From Chryseobacterium populi (GTDB taxonomy: Bacteria > Bacteroidota > Bacteroidia > Flavobacteriales > Weeksellaceae), in contig NZ_AKJY01000012.1 in the NCBI RefSeq assembly GCF_000282115.1, forward strand, positions 62,001-126,000: 64,000 nucleotides of DNA, written 5' to 3'. The number at the start of each line of letters is the position of its first letter. Positions within the stretch are counted from its first letter, which is position 1. This document shows positions 25,600 through 33,513 of this stretch, in pieces. Position numbers and translations under genes: made by a program. The notes beneath the pieces were generated by a model that worked only from the letters and a program-made list of their open reading frames with translations, searched no databases and was not told the DNA's origin.

Positions 25600-25808
25600 T
25601 TTACATGAAAGGTGCACGGATATGGACTTACATACAATTATCCGTGAAAAATGAATGAAATTGTGAAGTTACAATTAAACACATTATTGTAAACGTCTAT
25701 AAATAAGTATAAAATTAATTAAACACTAATTTATTTGAATAAATTTTAATTCTTGTAACAAATCAAAAGTAACTTCTACTTATTAGATATAAAAACAAAC
25801 ATCACTTA

Positions 25809-26498
25809 ATGTTAGTAATTCAGGATTTACATAAATCATACGATACGGGTAAAAGTAAATTACACGTTCTCAAGGGGATCAATCTTAATATTTCCGAGGG
25901 CGAGTTTGTTTCTATTATGGGAAGCTCCGGTTCCGGGAAATCTACACTCCTTAATATTATAGGTATTCTTGATGAAAAAGATTCAGGAACTTATGAATTA
26001 GATGGGGTACCCATTGAGCATTTGTCCGAAGTGAAAGCAGCAGAATACAGAAGCAAATTTCTGGGATTCATTTTCCAGTCTTTCAACCTGATCGGTTATA
26101 AAACGGCTTTGGATAATGTCGCCCTTCCTTTATATTATCAGAATATACCAAGGAAAGAACGTAATCAGAAAGCAATGGAATATCTGGAAAAAGTGGGACT
26201 GGCACAGTGGGCCAATCATCTTCCCAACGAACTTTCCGGAGGGCAGAAACAAAGGGTTGCGATTGCAAGAGCTTTAATCACCAATCCTAAAGTGGTTTTG
26301 GCAGATGAGCCTACAGGAGCATTGGATTCTAAAACGACCCATGATATTATGAAGCTTCTTCAGGACATTAATAACGAAGGGAAAACCATCATTGTTGTAA
26401 CCCACGAGCCGGACGTTGCAGCACAGACGAAAAGAAACGTTATTTTAAAGGACGGAATCATAGAAAGTGATGAGTTTATAAAGCAGATTGTATTATAA
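25809..26498 (+). CDS. ABC transporter ATPase, MacB/LolD type
   Basis: A 229-residue ATPase. Walker A is MGSSGSGKSTLLNIIG, the signature is LSGGQKQRVAIARALI, Walker B is VVLADEPTGALDS, the H-loop is VVTHEP, and the Q-loop is FIFQSFNLIG. This subfamily powers MacB-like mechanotransmission exporters and lipoprotein extractors. It is first in a four-gene operon with two MacB-type permeases and a MacA-type adaptor. An export pump is the likely product; the substrate is unknown. Confidence 0.95.
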   Translation: MLVIQDLHKSYDTGKSKLHVLKGINLNISEGEFVSIMGSSGSGKSTLLNIIGILDEKDSGTYELDGVPIEHLSEVKAAEYRSKFLGFIFQSFNLIGYKTALDNVALPLYYQNIPRKERNQKAMEYLEKVGLAQWANHLPNELSGGQKQRVAIARALITNPKVVLADEPTGALDSKTTHDIMKLLQDINNEGKTIIVVTHEPDVAAQTKRNVILKDGIIESDEFIKQIVL

Positions 26499-26499
26499 C

Positions 26500-26535
26500 A
26501 ATTTGAAAATTTGGAAATGAGATAATTTGAAAATT
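26500..26535. repeat. Tandem 12-bp repeat in the ABC operon spacer
   Basis: AATTTGAAAATT occurs at 26500-26511 and again at 26524-26535. The 21 bases 26514-26534 match 29220-29240 in the spacer before the adaptor gene at 19 of 21 positions. Confidence 0.6.
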
Positions 26536-26577
26536 GGAGTTAAACTTTAATTTTTCAATCTTTTAATACTATAAAAA

Positions 26578-27807
26578 ATGTTTGACCTAGATCGTTGGCA
26601 GGAAATATTCAGTTCTATCCGCAGTAATGTATTGCGGACGGTACTTTCGGGGTTTACGGTGGCTTTGGGACTGTTTATTTTTATTGTTCTTTTCGGGATT
26701 GGAAAAGGGCTTCAAAATGCTTTTACAGAGGGATTTGCTAGAGATGCACAGAATCTTATCACGATCTATACCGGTAAAACCACAATGGCTTATAAAGGAC
26801 TTCAGTCTGACAGAACAGTCACGATGGATAATGAGGATTATGATTTTCTGATCAATACTGATAAAGAAAAAGTGGGTGATGCCAGCCCAAGATACAGCAC
26901 CAGCTTAATGGTGAAATACGGGAAAGAAAGTGGTACTTACCAGATCAACGGGGCAAAACCGGGAGAGCAGGTTATTGAGAACAGGAAAATGCTGGACGGA
27001 CGTTATCTTTCACCTATGGACCTTGCAAAAAAGCAGAATGTGGCTGTGATCGGAAGAATGGTGCAGCGTGACCTGATCAAGAACGGGAGCCCGGTAGGAA
27101 AAGACCTGAATATCAACGGAACCATGTTCAAAATAGTAGGTGTGTTTTCTGATGACGGTGGAGACAGGGATGAAAGACATATTACAGTTCCTATTACAAC
27201 CCTTCAGCAGATGAAAAAGGGATCAGACACGGTAAATACCGTATATATTGCCTATAATGAAAAACTGACCCCTCAGGAAGCCATAAAATATGGTGATGAG
27301 CTTAAAGATAAATTGAAAGCAAGAAAAAATGTTGCCCCTGATGATGAAAACGGAGTGGGAGTCTGGAATAATGCCCAGAATATGGAAGGAACATTTCAGT
27401 TCATGTTTGTGCTTACAATCATTGTAGGATTTATTGGAATGGGAACACTGCTTGCGGGAATTATAGGCATCAGCAATATCATGGTGTATATCGTAAAGGA
27501 AAGAACCAAAGAGATCGGGGTGCGTAAAGCTATCGGAGCCAAACCGAGGAGTATTGTGGCACTGATTGTACAGGAAAGTGTCGTGATAACGGTAGTTTCA
27601 GGTATTGTTGGGGTTGCAGTGGGAGTACTTGCTCTTAGTTTAATAGGAGACAGTCTTGAAGAATTTTTCATCAAAAACCCTGGTGTAGGATGGGGAACCA
27701 TCTTTATGGCATTTATAGCTTTGGTGTTTGCCGGGCTTATTGCCGGGTTCGTTCCTGCATACAGGGCTTCCAGGATCAAACCGATAGAAGCATTGAGAAC
27801 GGAGTAA
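26578..27807 (+). CDS. MacB-type ABC permease, first copy
   Basis: A 409-residue inner-membrane permease. One transmembrane helix near residues 20-45 (SGFTVALGLFIFIVLFGIGK) is followed by a ~230-residue periplasmic MacB-PCD domain (VAVIGRMVQRDLIKNGSPVG) and then an FtsX domain with three helices (FIGMGTLLAGIIGISNIMVY, ERTKEIGVRKAIGAKP, FAGLIAGFVPAYRASRIKPI). It probably forms a heterodimer with the next gene. No ATPase domain is fused, unlike E. coli MacB. The preceding 79-base spacer contains repeats. Confidence 0.93.
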   Translation: MFDLDRWQEIFSSIRSNVLRTVLSGFTVALGLFIFIVLFGIGKGLQNAFTEGFARDAQNLITIYTGKTTMAYKGLQSDRTVTMDNEDYDFLINTDKEKVGDASPRYSTSLMVKYGKESGTYQINGAKPGEQVIENRKMLDGRYLSPMDLAKKQNVAVIGRMVQRDLIKNGSPVGKDLNINGTMFKIVGVFSDDGGDRDERHITVPITTLQQMKKGSDTVNTVYIAYNEKLTPQEAIKYGDELKDKLKARKNVAPDDENGVGVWNNAQNMEGTFQFMFVLTIIVGFIGMGTLLAGIIGISNIMVYIVKERTKEIGVRKAIGAKPRSIVALIVQESVVITVVSGIVGVAVGVLALSLIGDSLEEFFIKNPGVGWGTIFMAFIALVFAGLIAGFVPAYRASRIKPIEALRTE

Positions 27808-27817
27808 GCAAAAAAGG

Positions 27818-27893
27818 TAAAAGGCAAAAAGCGAATTTGCTGATAAAGAAAGAATGTTTAATCAATTTTGCTGTTTCGCAGTTTTGCCTATTA
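27818..27893. repeat. Imperfect inverted repeat between the two permease genes
   Basis: The left arm 27818-27835 (TAAAAGGCAAAAAGCGAA) and the right arm 27875-27893 (TTCGCAGTTTTGCCTATTA) are inverted copies with a small indel, around a 39-base centre. It occupies most of the spacer. Confidence 0.55.
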
Positions 27894-27917
27894 ACATATA
27901 ACAAATAACTCAAAGAA

Positions 27918-29189
27918 GTGAACATTTTATTTAAAAAAGATACTTGGCAGGAGATTTATTATTCACTGAGAAATAATAAGCTTCGGACGTTCCTTACCAT
28001 GATTGGTGTGGGCTGGGGAATGTTTTTATATGTGAGTCTTCTTGGAGCAGCGAAAGGGATGGAAAACGGTTTTGATAAATTGTTTTCAGGATTTGCAACC
28101 AATTCTATTTTCTTATTTGCACAGGCAACTTCCATTCCGTATGACGGGTTTCCCAAAGGGAGAGAAGTTCATCTGAAGCTATCCGATATGGATATGCTGA
28201 AACAGAGAATTACGGCGATAGATTATATCTCACCACAGAATTCCAGGGGAAGCTTTACCGGAACACCAGGAGAAACGATGTCAAGAAATGGTAAAAAAGG
28301 AACCTATGGCCTTACGGGAGATTATCCGGTAGGAAATAAAATTTCAGAGAAGAAGCTTATTTTCGGGCGTTATATCAATGATGCCGATGTAATGGGCAAT
28401 AAGAATGTAGCCGTAATTGGTGAAGAGATCTATAAGAACTTTTTTGATGCCAAGAAAAATGAAAATCCAATCGGAAAATCGATCAATGTAAAAGGAATAT
28501 TCTTTAATGTTATCGGGGTTTTCCGGGTGAAAAAAGGCGGTGGCTTCGAAAGTGACCAGATGGCATTTATTCCACTTTCTACCTACACAAAAATGTATAA
28601 TGCCGGAGAGCAGATTGATATGTTTGCCATTGTAGGTAAGCCTAATGCAGATTTAAATATAGTAGAGGAAGATGTAAAGCAGGTGCTGAAAGCTGAAAAT
28701 AAAGTATCTCCGGAAGATACCAATGCTTTTGTAAGTTTCAATATTGGAAAAGAATTTAAAAAACTGACAGGTTTTCTTACCGGGATGCAGCTTCTGACCA
28801 TTATCGTAGGAACTCTGACGATCCTTGCCGGAGTTATTGCGATCTCTAATATACTTCTGATTACCGTAAAGGAACGGACTAAAGAAATCGGGATACGAAG
28901 AGCTTTGGGGGCAAAACCTGCTGAAGTAAGAAATCAGATCCTGCTGGAAAGTGTTGTGATTACACTGTCTTCAGGATTGCTGGGCTTCATGTCAGGAATT
29001 TTTGTCCTGATTATTCTTAATATCGTTACCCAGAATCAGGACAAGTTCCCGTTCTATAACCCGACCGTTAATTATGGAAACGTATTCGGAGCCATGGCAG
29101 TAATGGTAATTCTCGGTTTGATCATCGGAATGATTCCGGCACAGCGTGCAGTGAAGATACGGCCGATTGAAGCCCTGAGATCAGAGTGA
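27918..29189 (+). CDS. MacB-type ABC permease, second copy
   Basis: A 423-residue inner-membrane permease paralogous to the one upstream. The start codon is GTG, and KKDTWQEIYYSLRNNKLRT aligns with the start of its neighbour. It has one N-terminal helix, a periplasmic MacB-PCD domain (NVAVIGEEIYKNFF) and an FtsX domain with ERTKEIGIRRALGAKPAEV and IIGMIPAQRAVKIRPIEALR. The two permeases probably make a heterodimer driven by two copies of the ATPase at 25809. Confidence 0.93.
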   Translation: MNILFKKDTWQEIYYSLRNNKLRTFLTMIGVGWGMFLYVSLLGAAKGMENGFDKLFSGFATNSIFLFAQATSIPYDGFPKGREVHLKLSDMDMLKQRITAIDYISPQNSRGSFTGTPGETMSRNGKKGTYGLTGDYPVGNKISEKKLIFGRYINDADVMGNKNVAVIGEEIYKNFFDAKKNENPIGKSINVKGIFFNVIGVFRVKKGGGFESDQMAFIPLSTYTKMYNAGEQIDMFAIVGKPNADLNIVEEDVKQVLKAENKVSPEDTNAFVSFNIGKEFKKLTGFLTGMQLLTIIVGTLTILAGVIAISNILLITVKERTKEIGIRRALGAKPAEVRNQILLESVVITLSSGLLGFMSGIFVLIILNIVTQNQDKFPFYNPTVNYGNVFGAMAVMVILGLIIGMIPAQRAVKIRPIEALRSE

Positions 29190-29219
29190 TGATGTGTGAT
29201 ATGATGATGTGTTGATTTA

Positions 29220-29240
29220 GAAATGAAATAATTTGGAAAT
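29220..29240. repeat. Repeat copy in the spacer before the adaptor gene
   Basis: This 21-base tract matches 26514-26534 at 19 of 21 positions. It lies in the 130-base spacer between the second permease and the adaptor. Confidence 0.5.
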
Positions 29241-29319
29241 GATAACAGGCTTTCTTAAATATTTAAGTCTTTAATTAATTTTCTCCCTTTAATTAAATAG
29301 TAAAAAATAAACTAGATAT

Positions 29320-30513
29320 ATGAAAAAGAAATTCACTTGGAAAAAAGCCATTTATATTGTACTGGGGCTTTTATTTGCAGTGGCATTGTTCTCCGGGATC
29401 GGGTATCTCGTAAAATCAAATTCTAAACAGAGTGAAGCCTTCCTGACCAGAAAACCAAGCTACCAGAATATGGAAGACAAGGTAATGGCTACCGGGAAAA
29501 TTATTCCAAAAGAAGAGATTGAGATCAAGCCGAACATTGCAGGAATCATTGATAAAATTCTGGTAGATGAAGGAGACAAAGTAGTGGCGGGACAATTGAT
29601 TGCAACAGTAAAAATTATTCCTAATGTGGCAGAAGTAAACAATGCCCAGCAGGAAGTGGTGAATTCTCAATTACAGATCAGTAATGCTAAAATGAATGTG
29701 GATAATATGCAGAAGCAGTTTTCTATGCAGGAAAAACTGTATAAGCAGGGCGTGATTTCCAAGCAGGAATATTTAAACTCGCAGCAACAACTGTTTTCAC
29801 AGCAGCAGGCTCTTAAAAATGCCAATCAACAACTGGCTACAGCTCAAAAAAGGTTACTGATTGTAAAAACAGGTGCCACTCCGGAACTGCAAGGTCTGGC
29901 AACAACCCAGATACGTTCTAAAGCAGCAGGTACCGTTCTTGAAGTTCCTGTAAAAGTGGGAAGTCAGGTAATTGAGGCCAACTCGTTCAACGCGGGTACA
30001 ACGATCTGTTCTATTGCAGACCTTAATTCACTTATCTTTCAGGGAGAAATAGATGAAGCCCAGGCCGGAAAGCTGAAGCAGGGAATGGACATGAAAATCG
30101 TGATCGGTGCCCTTCAGAATAAAACATTCCCGGGAAAACTGACCATGATCGCTCCTAAAGGAAAAGATAACCTTGGAACCATAAAATTTCCTGTAGAAGG
30201 AGATGTAAACAACCCTAATAATGAATACATCAGAGCCGGATTTTCTGCGAATGGCGAAATTGTCCTGAAATCTGAAAAAAATGCACTACTGTTAGATGAA
30301 TCACTGATCCAGTACGAAAAGAAAAACGGTAAAGACATTCCTTTTGTAGAAGTGAAGCAGCCTGACGGAAAGTTCAAAAAAGTCTACGTAAAACTGGGAG
30401 CCAGCGACGGGATCAATGTTCAGATTCTTTCAGGAATTACCAAAGACTCCGAAGTGAAAGTGTGGAACCCTTCTGATAAAGATAAGGAAGAGCTTAAAGA
30501 AAAGAAAAAATAA
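29320..30513 (+). CDS. MacA/HlyD-type periplasmic adaptor
   Basis: A 397-residue membrane fusion protein with one N-terminal helix (IYIVLGLLFAVALFSGIGYL). A biotinyl-lipoyl-like half is MATGKIIPKEEIEIKPNIAG with VDEGDKVVAGQLIATV, followed by a long Gln/Asn-rich coiled coil (~residues 105-185), then the second lipoyl half and beta-barrel (RSKAAGTVLEVPVKVGSQV). It links the ABC permeases to an outer-membrane channel; no TolC-like gene is in the window. It is last in the exporter operon and is followed by a terminator. Confidence 0.93.
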   Translation: MKKKFTWKKAIYIVLGLLFAVALFSGIGYLVKSNSKQSEAFLTRKPSYQNMEDKVMATGKIIPKEEIEIKPNIAGIIDKILVDEGDKVVAGQLIATVKIIPNVAEVNNAQQEVVNSQLQISNAKMNVDNMQKQFSMQEKLYKQGVISKQEYLNSQQQLFSQQQALKNANQQLATAQKRLLIVKTGATPELQGLATTQIRSKAAGTVLEVPVKVGSQVIEANSFNAGTTICSIADLNSLIFQGEIDEAQAGKLKQGMDMKIVIGALQNKTFPGKLTMIAPKGKDNLGTIKFPVEGDVNNPNNEYIRAGFSANGEIVLKSEKNALLLDESLIQYEKKNGKDIPFVEVKQPDGKFKKVYVKLGASDGINVQILSGITKDSEVKVWNPSDKDKEELKEKKK

Positions 30514-30541
30514 TAAACTAACCAGATAAATGCATCTGAGG

Positions 30542-30567
30542 TCCCGGGAATTTTCCGGGATTTTTTT
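30542..30567 (+). terminator. Terminator of the exporter operon
   Basis: TCCCGG (30542-30547) pairs with CCGGGA (30555-30560) around a 7-base loop, and seven T follow. Confidence 0.85.
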
Positions 30568-30663
30568 ATGACTTAAAATATCCTCAGGATTGTTATGTAA
30601 TAAAATGATGGAATGGGATGTCTCTTAATAAACTAACTTCACCCCTAAACCTAATATTTCCAT

Positions 30664-32187
30664 ATGAATAAAAACACCCTGATTTTACTTTTGCTTATTG
30701 TTGCCAAATTTGCCCTGCAATATTCATTAATCGGTCCTGGATATGAATTGCATCGCGATGAATATCTACACCTTGATCAGGGAAATCATCTGGCCTGGGG
30801 ATATTTATCAGTTCCGCCGGTCAATTCCTGGTGGGCGTGGATAATTAAAATGTTAGGCGGTTCTGTATTTTGGGTCAAATTTTTTCCGGCTTTATTCGGG
30901 GCATTAACGATTGTTGTGGTCTGGAAAATAATTGCAGAATTAAAAGGGAATTTATTTGCTCAGGTTTTAGGGGCGACAGGTGTTTTGTTTTCGGTCTTTC
31001 TTCGTGTGAATATGCTTTTTCAGCCGACTTCTTTGGAAGTAGTGTGCTGGGCCATGATCTACTATTTTCTGATTAAATATTTAAACACGGAAAAAGTGAA
31101 ATGGCTGTATTTCGGGGCAATTGTTTTTGGAATTGGTTTTTTAAACAAATACAATATTGCTTTTCTGTTTTTCGGACTTATTTCTGCGATCTTGTTGACA
31201 AAGCAAAAGAAGGTCTTTTTACAGCCGCATCTTTATTGGGCCGGTATTTTAGCATTATTGATCATTTCGCCCAATATTGTATGGCAGTACAACCACAATT
31301 TTCCGGTCATCCACCATATGAAGGAACTTTCGGAAAGACAGCTTGTGAATGTTGACCGGCTTGATTTTTTAAAGGCACAGGTTCTTTTCTTTATTGGATC
31401 TGTAATTGTGATTGTTGCCGGGTTTTATGCGTTGCTGTTTGATAAAAGATTTGAGAAATACCGGTTTTTCTTCTGGGCTTATGTGATGACCATTGCTCTG
31501 TTTTTATTTTTTAAAGCTAAAGACTATTATGCGATTGGGCTTTATCCCGTTTATATTGCTTTCGGGTCTGTTTTTCTGGGTTATCTTTTTGAAAAAGGTT
31601 GGAAAAGGTTTCTTCAGCCTGTCAGCATTTTAATTCCTGTTATATTGTTTGTACCCCTGTACTATGTGGCGTTTCCTAATAAAAGCCCGGGATATATCGT
31701 CGGTCATCAGGAGGAATACAGAAAATTCGGGCTGCTTCGATGGGAAGATGGGAAAGACCATTCCTTACCGCAGGATTTTGCAGATATGCAGGGCTGGAGA
31801 GAGCTGGCTCAGAAAGTAGACCGGGAATATGCTCAATTTCCAGTTTCAGAAAATACTTTGGTTCTTTGTGATAACTATGGGCAGGCAGGAGCAATCAACT
31901 ATTATACAGAAAAAGGAATAAGAGCAGTCTCTTTTAGTGCAGATTATATCAATTGGTTTGATTTGGGTAAAAAATATACTAACCTGATAAGGGTTAAAGG
32001 ATCATCAGAAGAAGGTGCCGAACTGAAAGAAACAGGCCCTTACTTTGAAAGTTCTGAAACTGTGGGCTTAATAACCAATACATTTGCGAGAGAGCACGGT
32101 ACAACCATTTTTAGTTTTAGAAAAGCAAAAGTGGATATCAATGAAAAAATAAAAAAAGAAATTGAACATGAGAAAAATGAGTATTAA
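30664..32187 (+). CDS. ArnT/PMT-like membrane glycosyltransferase (GT39)
   Basis: A 507-residue integral membrane protein with about 11 hydrophobic segments followed by a ~130-residue soluble C-terminal domain. The first loop carries the acidic motif ELHRDEYLHLDQGNHLAWGY and VPPVNSWWAWIIK, typical of GT39/ArnT glycosyltransferases that use a lipid-phosphate sugar donor at the periplasmic face. The acceptor cannot be read. The family often modifies lipid A or proteins. The next gene starts 30 bases later and has its own promoter-like element. Confidence 0.83.
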   Translation: MNKNTLILLLLIVAKFALQYSLIGPGYELHRDEYLHLDQGNHLAWGYLSVPPVNSWWAWIIKMLGGSVFWVKFFPALFGALTIVVVWKIIAELKGNLFAQVLGATGVLFSVFLRVNMLFQPTSLEVVCWAMIYYFLIKYLNTEKVKWLYFGAIVFGIGFLNKYNIAFLFFGLISAILLTKQKKVFLQPHLYWAGILALLIISPNIVWQYNHNFPVIHHMKELSERQLVNVDRLDFLKAQVLFFIGSVIVIVAGFYALLFDKRFEKYRFFFWAYVMTIALFLFFKAKDYYAIGLYPVYIAFGSVFLGYLFEKGWKRFLQPVSILIPVILFVPLYYVAFPNKSPGYIVGHQEEYRKFGLLRWEDGKDHSLPQDFADMQGWRELAQKVDREYAQFPVSENTLVLCDNYGQAGAINYYTEKGIRAVSFSADYINWFDLGKKYTNLIRVKGSSEEGAELKETGPYFESSETVGLITNTFAREHGTTIFSFRKAKVDINEKIKKEIEHEKNEY

Positions 32188-32191
32188 ATTA

Positions 32192-32199
32192 TATTTTTG
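32192..32199 (+). promoter_or_regulatory. -7 element of the metallo-beta-lactamase gene
   Basis: TATTTTTG lies 18 bases before the ATG at 32218 and just after the stop of the previous gene. Only the -7 part is convincing. Confidence 0.45.
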
Positions 32200-32217
32200 T
32201 TCAAAAGAAGTTTATTT

Positions 32218-32973
32218 ATGAAGTCATTATCCGGAATCCTGTTTTTATTTTTTACGATGATTATCTTGAATTGTCAGCCTCAGAAAACATCCTCTGACAA
32301 GACTAAGATTGTTTATCAGTCTGATAATTTAATCATTACCCAACTTTCAAAAAATATCTATCAGCATATTTCATTTTTAAATACGGAATCTTTCGGAAAA
32401 GTTTCATGTAACGGGATGATTGTGGAAGATGGGAATGAAGCGGTAATTCTGGATACTCCGACTAATGATGAAAGCTCTGAAGAACTGATTTCCTGGATTA
32501 AAAATAACCTTCATTCAAAAGTAAATGCTGTTGTGGCAACCCATTTTCATGATGACTGTGTGGGCGGGCTGAAAGAATTTGATAAAAATAATATTCCGTC
32601 TTATGCGAATAATACAACTATTGAGCTCGCCAAAAAAAATAATGCCAACGTGCCTGGTCATGGATTTAATGATGCAATAACACTGAATGCCGGAAAACAG
32701 GAGATTGTAATCAAATACTTTGGAGAAGGGCACACAAAAGACAATGTTGTAGCTTACGTTCCGGAGCAGGAAGCAATGTTCGGTGGCTGTCTGATCAAAG
32801 AAAAAGATGCTACAAAAGGATATCTTGGCGATGCCAACGTTCATGCCTGGTCAGAAACTGTTGAAAAAGTGAAAAAAGCTTATCCGGATGTAAAGATTGT
32901 TATTCCGGGTCATGGAGATACCGGCGGTCAGGAATTATTAGACTATACGATACAATTATTTAAAGAAAATTAA
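32218..32973 (+). CDS. Subclass B1 metallo-beta-lactamase, CcrA-like
   Basis: A 251-residue exported zinc hydrolase likely to open the beta-lactam ring of penicillins, cephalosporins and carbapenems. The start at 32218 is chosen over a TTG at 32197 because it gives signal MKSLSGILFLFFTMIILNCQ, with Cys as a possible lipid anchor. All B1 zinc ligands are visible: HFHDDCVGG (His116, His118, Asp120 in standard numbering), GEGHTKDN (His196), FGGCLIK (Cys221) and IPGHGDTGG (His263). Cys at 121 and the SNGMIV/CNGMIV and LDTPTND blocks resemble Bacteroides CcrA/CfiA more than the BlaB/IND type. It overlaps the convergent Fur gene by 4 bases. Confidence 0.9.
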   Translation: MKSLSGILFLFFTMIILNCQPQKTSSDKTKIVYQSDNLIITQLSKNIYQHISFLNTESFGKVSCNGMIVEDGNEAVILDTPTNDESSEELISWIKNNLHSKVNAVVATHFHDDCVGGLKEFDKNNIPSYANNTTIELAKKNNANVPGHGFNDAITLNAGKQEIVIKYFGEGHTKDNVVAYVPEQEAMFGGCLIKEKDATKGYLGDANVHAWSETVEKVKKAYPDVKIVIPGHGDTGGQELLDYTIQLFKEN

Positions 32974-33347
32974 TTCGAACAATTGGAGCAATACCCCGAA
33001 ATAAATCCGTTAAAATTAACAGGTCGGTATCCTTTTGGTAGCGGAATTTCCAGCTCATTTGGGAGACATTCAATGTTTCCACATTGCAGGCACCTGAAAT
33101 GAAAATGATTGTGCTGATGTGCCTTTTCTGAACAATGGATACAAAATGCAAAATAATATTTTCCGTCATCACCCAGAATTTTGTGCACAATCCCGTCATC
33201 ACAGAAGCTGTTGAGTATTCTGTAAATGGTCGCCCTGTCTACCTCTGTGCCTAATTCTTTCTGTAAAATTTCCTGACTAACCGCCGATTGAGAATTCCTT
33301 AAAGAATCTAAAATCAGCTGTTTTGCTTTTGTATTTCTCTTAGCCAT
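32970..33347 (-). CDS. Fur-family transcriptional regulator
   Basis: A 125-residue metal- or redox-responsive repressor. The TTG at 33353 is passed over for the ATG at 33347 (MAKRNTKAKQLIL). It has a winged helix (ILQKELGTEVDRATIYRILN) and a C-terminal dimerisation/metal domain with HQHNHFHFRCLQCGN, plus YCSNC, giving two CxxC pairs for a structural zinc. Whether it senses iron, zinc or peroxide is not clear from sequence. Its last bases overlap the beta-lactamase stop. A perfect palindrome 18 bases upstream is its likely operator, shared with the divergent flavoprotein gene. Confidence 0.93.
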   Translation of the reverse strand: MAKRNTKAKQLILDSLRNSQSAVSQEILQKELGTEVDRATIYRILNSFCDDGIVHKILGDDGKYYFAFCIHCSEKAHQHNHFHFRCLQCGNIECLPNELEIPLPKGYRPVNFNGFISGYCSNCSN

Positions 33348-33350
33348 ATG

Positions 33351-33358
33351 CAAATATA
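33351..33358 (-). promoter_or_regulatory. -7 element of the Fur-family gene
   Basis: On the minus strand this reads TATATTTG. It ends 3 bases before the ATG, so the transcript would be nearly leaderless. Confidence 0.45.
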
Positions 33359-33364
33359 AAAATT

Positions 33365-33389
33365 ATTATTGCGATTTTATCGCAATAAT
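33365..33389. promoter_or_regulatory. Perfect 25-bp palindrome, likely Fur-family operator
   Basis: ATTATTGCGAT (33365-33375), spacer TTT, and ATCGCAATAAT (33379-33389) form a perfect inverted repeat. It lies between the divergent -7 elements at 33351 and 33402, so it could control both genes. Fur-family proteins bind such palindromes. Confidence 0.75.
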
Positions 33390-33401
33390 GAAAATTTATT
33401 T

Positions 33402-33409
33402 TATCTTTG
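33402..33409 (+). promoter_or_regulatory. -7 element of the flavoprotein gene
   Basis: TATCTTTG, with its -33 region inside or next to the palindrome at 33365-33389. The transcript would start near 33416, leaving a ~98-base leader that contains the dispersed repeat at 33476. Confidence 0.65.
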
Positions 33410-33475
33410 TAAAGAGTTGATGAGACAAAGTTGACTGTTGAGACATTCTCACAACCCATCCTCACTCAAACTCAA

Positions 33476-33501
33476 AACTCATAATTTATAACTCATAACT
33501 A
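33476..33501 (+). repeat. Dispersed 26-bp repeat, second copy
   Basis: This tract is identical to 12290-12315 upstream of rnpB. It starts AACTCATAATTTATAACTCA and follows several AACTCA-like units, within the leader of the flavoprotein gene. Confidence 0.75.
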
Positions 33502-33513
33502 AAAATATTGCTC

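Noticed and set aside
25638-25646. TTATCCGTG as a third DnaA box near nrdB
   Set aside because: Three mismatches to TTATCCACA; too weak to count.
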